From positions 1-30,433 of IMG/VR virus record IMGVR_UViG_3300044712_000322: DNA of 30,433 nucleotides; one strand, 5' to 3'. The notes under the pieces are model-generated. The model had not been told where the DNA came from. It saw only the letters and a program-made list of their open reading frames with translations, and ran no database searches. A program made the translations under genes and the position numbers. Source of the DNA: a virus. Positions 29,405 through 30,433 of this stretch are shown piece by piece. Every line of letters begins with the position of its first letter. Position 1 is the stretch's first letter.

Positions 29405-29811
29405 ATCGTGATCAGTTAATTCTAACATGGTTGAATAAGAAAAATCAAGTTGAAATTTTAAAAGAAGAAGAAAATAAACTTAGAATTGAAATTGTAAAAA
29501 ATATCATTGATACTTCAAGACTCGAAAAATTTACAAGAACGTTTGATTTAGGCAAAGGTTACAAGCTGCGTGCAACAAATATTGTTAGTTACAAGTTAGA
29601 CGAAACAGAACGAGTTATTGCCTGTATTGATGCAATTTCTAATGCAGGTCGAAAAGATATTTCATCTTCTTTATTCAAGTGGAAAGCGGAATTATCCGAA
29701 ACAATTTACAAACAGCTACCGTTAGAAATCAAAGCAATTGTTGATGAAATCTTGACTATTAAACCTGGAATACCACAACTTGAATTTGTTTCACCTGAGG
29801 ATAAAACATAA
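29401..29811 (+). CDS. Unknown phage recombination-operon protein (DUF7173-like)
   Basis: A 136-residue protein: a coiled-coil start (NKKNQVEILKEEENKLRIEI), a beta segment with FDLGKGYKLRATNIVSYKLD, and a C-terminal motif LPLEIKAIVDEILTIKPGIPQLEF, as in small proteins encoded next to Sak4-type ATPases and ssDNA-binding genes. It overlaps the previous gene by four bases (ATGA) and the next by one (TAATG). The function is unknown. Confidence 0.6.
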   Translation: MNRDQLILTWLNKKNQVEILKEEENKLRIEIVKNIIDTSRLEKFTRTFDLGKGYKLRATNIVSYKLDETERVIACIDAISNAGRKDISSSLFKWKAELSETIYKQLPLEIKAIVDEILTIKPGIPQLEFVSPEDKT

Positions 29812-30433
29812 TGCAAATGTCGGATTTAAAACCTGTTTCCGCCTTTGCTCGTAATTTTGGCGTCAAATCGTTAGTCTATGGTGGTCCTGGTTCCGGTAAA
29901 ACTCCAATCGTAAGCACAGCACCAAACCCTGTAATGTGTATTGTTGAACCTGGGGTTTTGTCTTTACGAAAAGAAGGTATTCCGGCTTTCGAAGCTTATA
30001 CAAGTTCAAAAATTGATGAATTTTATAAATGGATTGTTGGATCTAAGGAAGCTGCTAAATTTGATACTGTTGCTTGGGATAGTGTATCCCAATGGGCAGA
30101 AATTATTTTGATTGAAGAATTAAGCAGATGCAAGGATGGTAGAATGGCTTATGGAAACATGAGCCGCAGAATTATGGAATACATGAATGGTCTTTATTTC
30201 TTACCAAATAAGCATGTTTATTTAATTGCTAAAATGACTTCAGTGGATGAAATTGGAGTCATTCGAAAAAAGCCTTATTTTCCAGGGCAAGATTTAAATG
30301 TTAAAATTCCTCATTTGTTTGACGAAATCCTTTACGCTGGTAAATTTCCTATTCCTGGCGCTGGTATTAATCCAGCTTTCCGCACTCGTGAAGCTTTTGA
30401 TTCCATGGCACGCGATAGAAGCGGAACATTAGA
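29811..30433 (+). CDS. Sak4-like RecA-fold ATPase (single-strand annealing/recombination), partial
   Basis: The frame starts at ATG 29811 (or the in-frame ATG at 29817) and runs off the window after 207 codons. Residues 21-35 carry a Walker A, YGGPGSGKTPI, with Lys30 and Thr31; the Walker B-like FDTVAWDSVSQW follows at about residues 84-95. Later segments (MAYGNMSRRIMEYMNGLYF, HVYLIAKMTSVDEIG) match phage AAA_24/Sak4 ATPases that pair with ssDNA-binding proteins and promote recombination during replication. The stop lies outside the window. Confidence 0.85.
   Translation, partial: MQMSDLKPVSAFARNFGVKSLVYGGPGSGKTPIVSTAPNPVMCIVEPGVLSLRKEGIPAFEAYTSSKIDEFYKWIVGSKEAAKFDTVAWDSVSQWAEIILIEELSRCKDGRMAYGNMSRRIMEYMNGLYFLPNKHVYLIAKMTSVDEIGVIRKKPYFPGQDLNVKIPHLFDEILYAGKFPIPGAGINPAFRTREAFDSMARDRSGTL

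Overview
The window is a fragment of a tailed-phage or prophage genome with siphovirus-type, long non-contractile tail genes. It is AT-rich by eye. The host is probably a Gram-negative bacterium: the endolysin is of the lambda R transglycosylase type with no signal peptide, the tail tip is TipJ/lambda-J-like, and ribosome binding sites are strong GGAGG/AAGGA types. No tRNA, CRISPR array, integrase or insertion sequence was seen. Both window ends cut through genes: the tail tip gene at 1 and a Sak4-like ATPase gene at 30433.

Layout, read from right to left because almost everything lies on the minus strand. A 16-bp perfect inverted repeat at 28804-28843 divides the genome. Rightward from it run a MazG-like gene, a small unknown gene and a Sak4-like ATPase (28892 to the end). 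Leftward run a small DNA-binding protein (28546), a NrS-1-type primase-polymerase fused to a DUF3987-like helicase (26182) and a zinc-ribbon protein (25905). That transcript ends in a terminator-rich stretch (25678-25904) which may encode a small RNA.

From 25634 to 18628 comes an early/middle region of many very small genes: membrane peptides, zinc-ribbon proteins, a canonical dATP/dGTP pyrophosphohydrolase, a VRR-NUC nuclease, a DUF4406 protein and a wHTH-like protein. Several sigma70-like promoters punctuate it, and three share the sequence TTGACAGAGTT. A very AT-rich gene-free stretch with 13-bp repeats (about 24190-24470) is a candidate replication origin.

From 18488 to 1 runs the late block: a small membrane protein, lysozyme and holin; terminase small and large subunits; portal; head morphogenesis protein; scaffold; major capsid protein; two small related proteins, one with an Ig-like domain; head-tail adaptor, head closure and tail terminator; tail tube; tail chaperones G and G-T made by a -1 frameshift; an HK97-gp10-like protein; tape measure; and minor tail proteins M, L and K types followed by the tip protein. 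The order is that of lambda-like siphoviruses, and most junctions are ATGA overlaps or gaps of a few bases.

The most notable non-gene signals are the mirror-symmetric divergent promoter at 28.82 kb, the exact frameshift heptamer at 6629-6635, the predicted small RNA near 25.8 kb, and an octamer (TGCCCACA) found 16 times on both strands.
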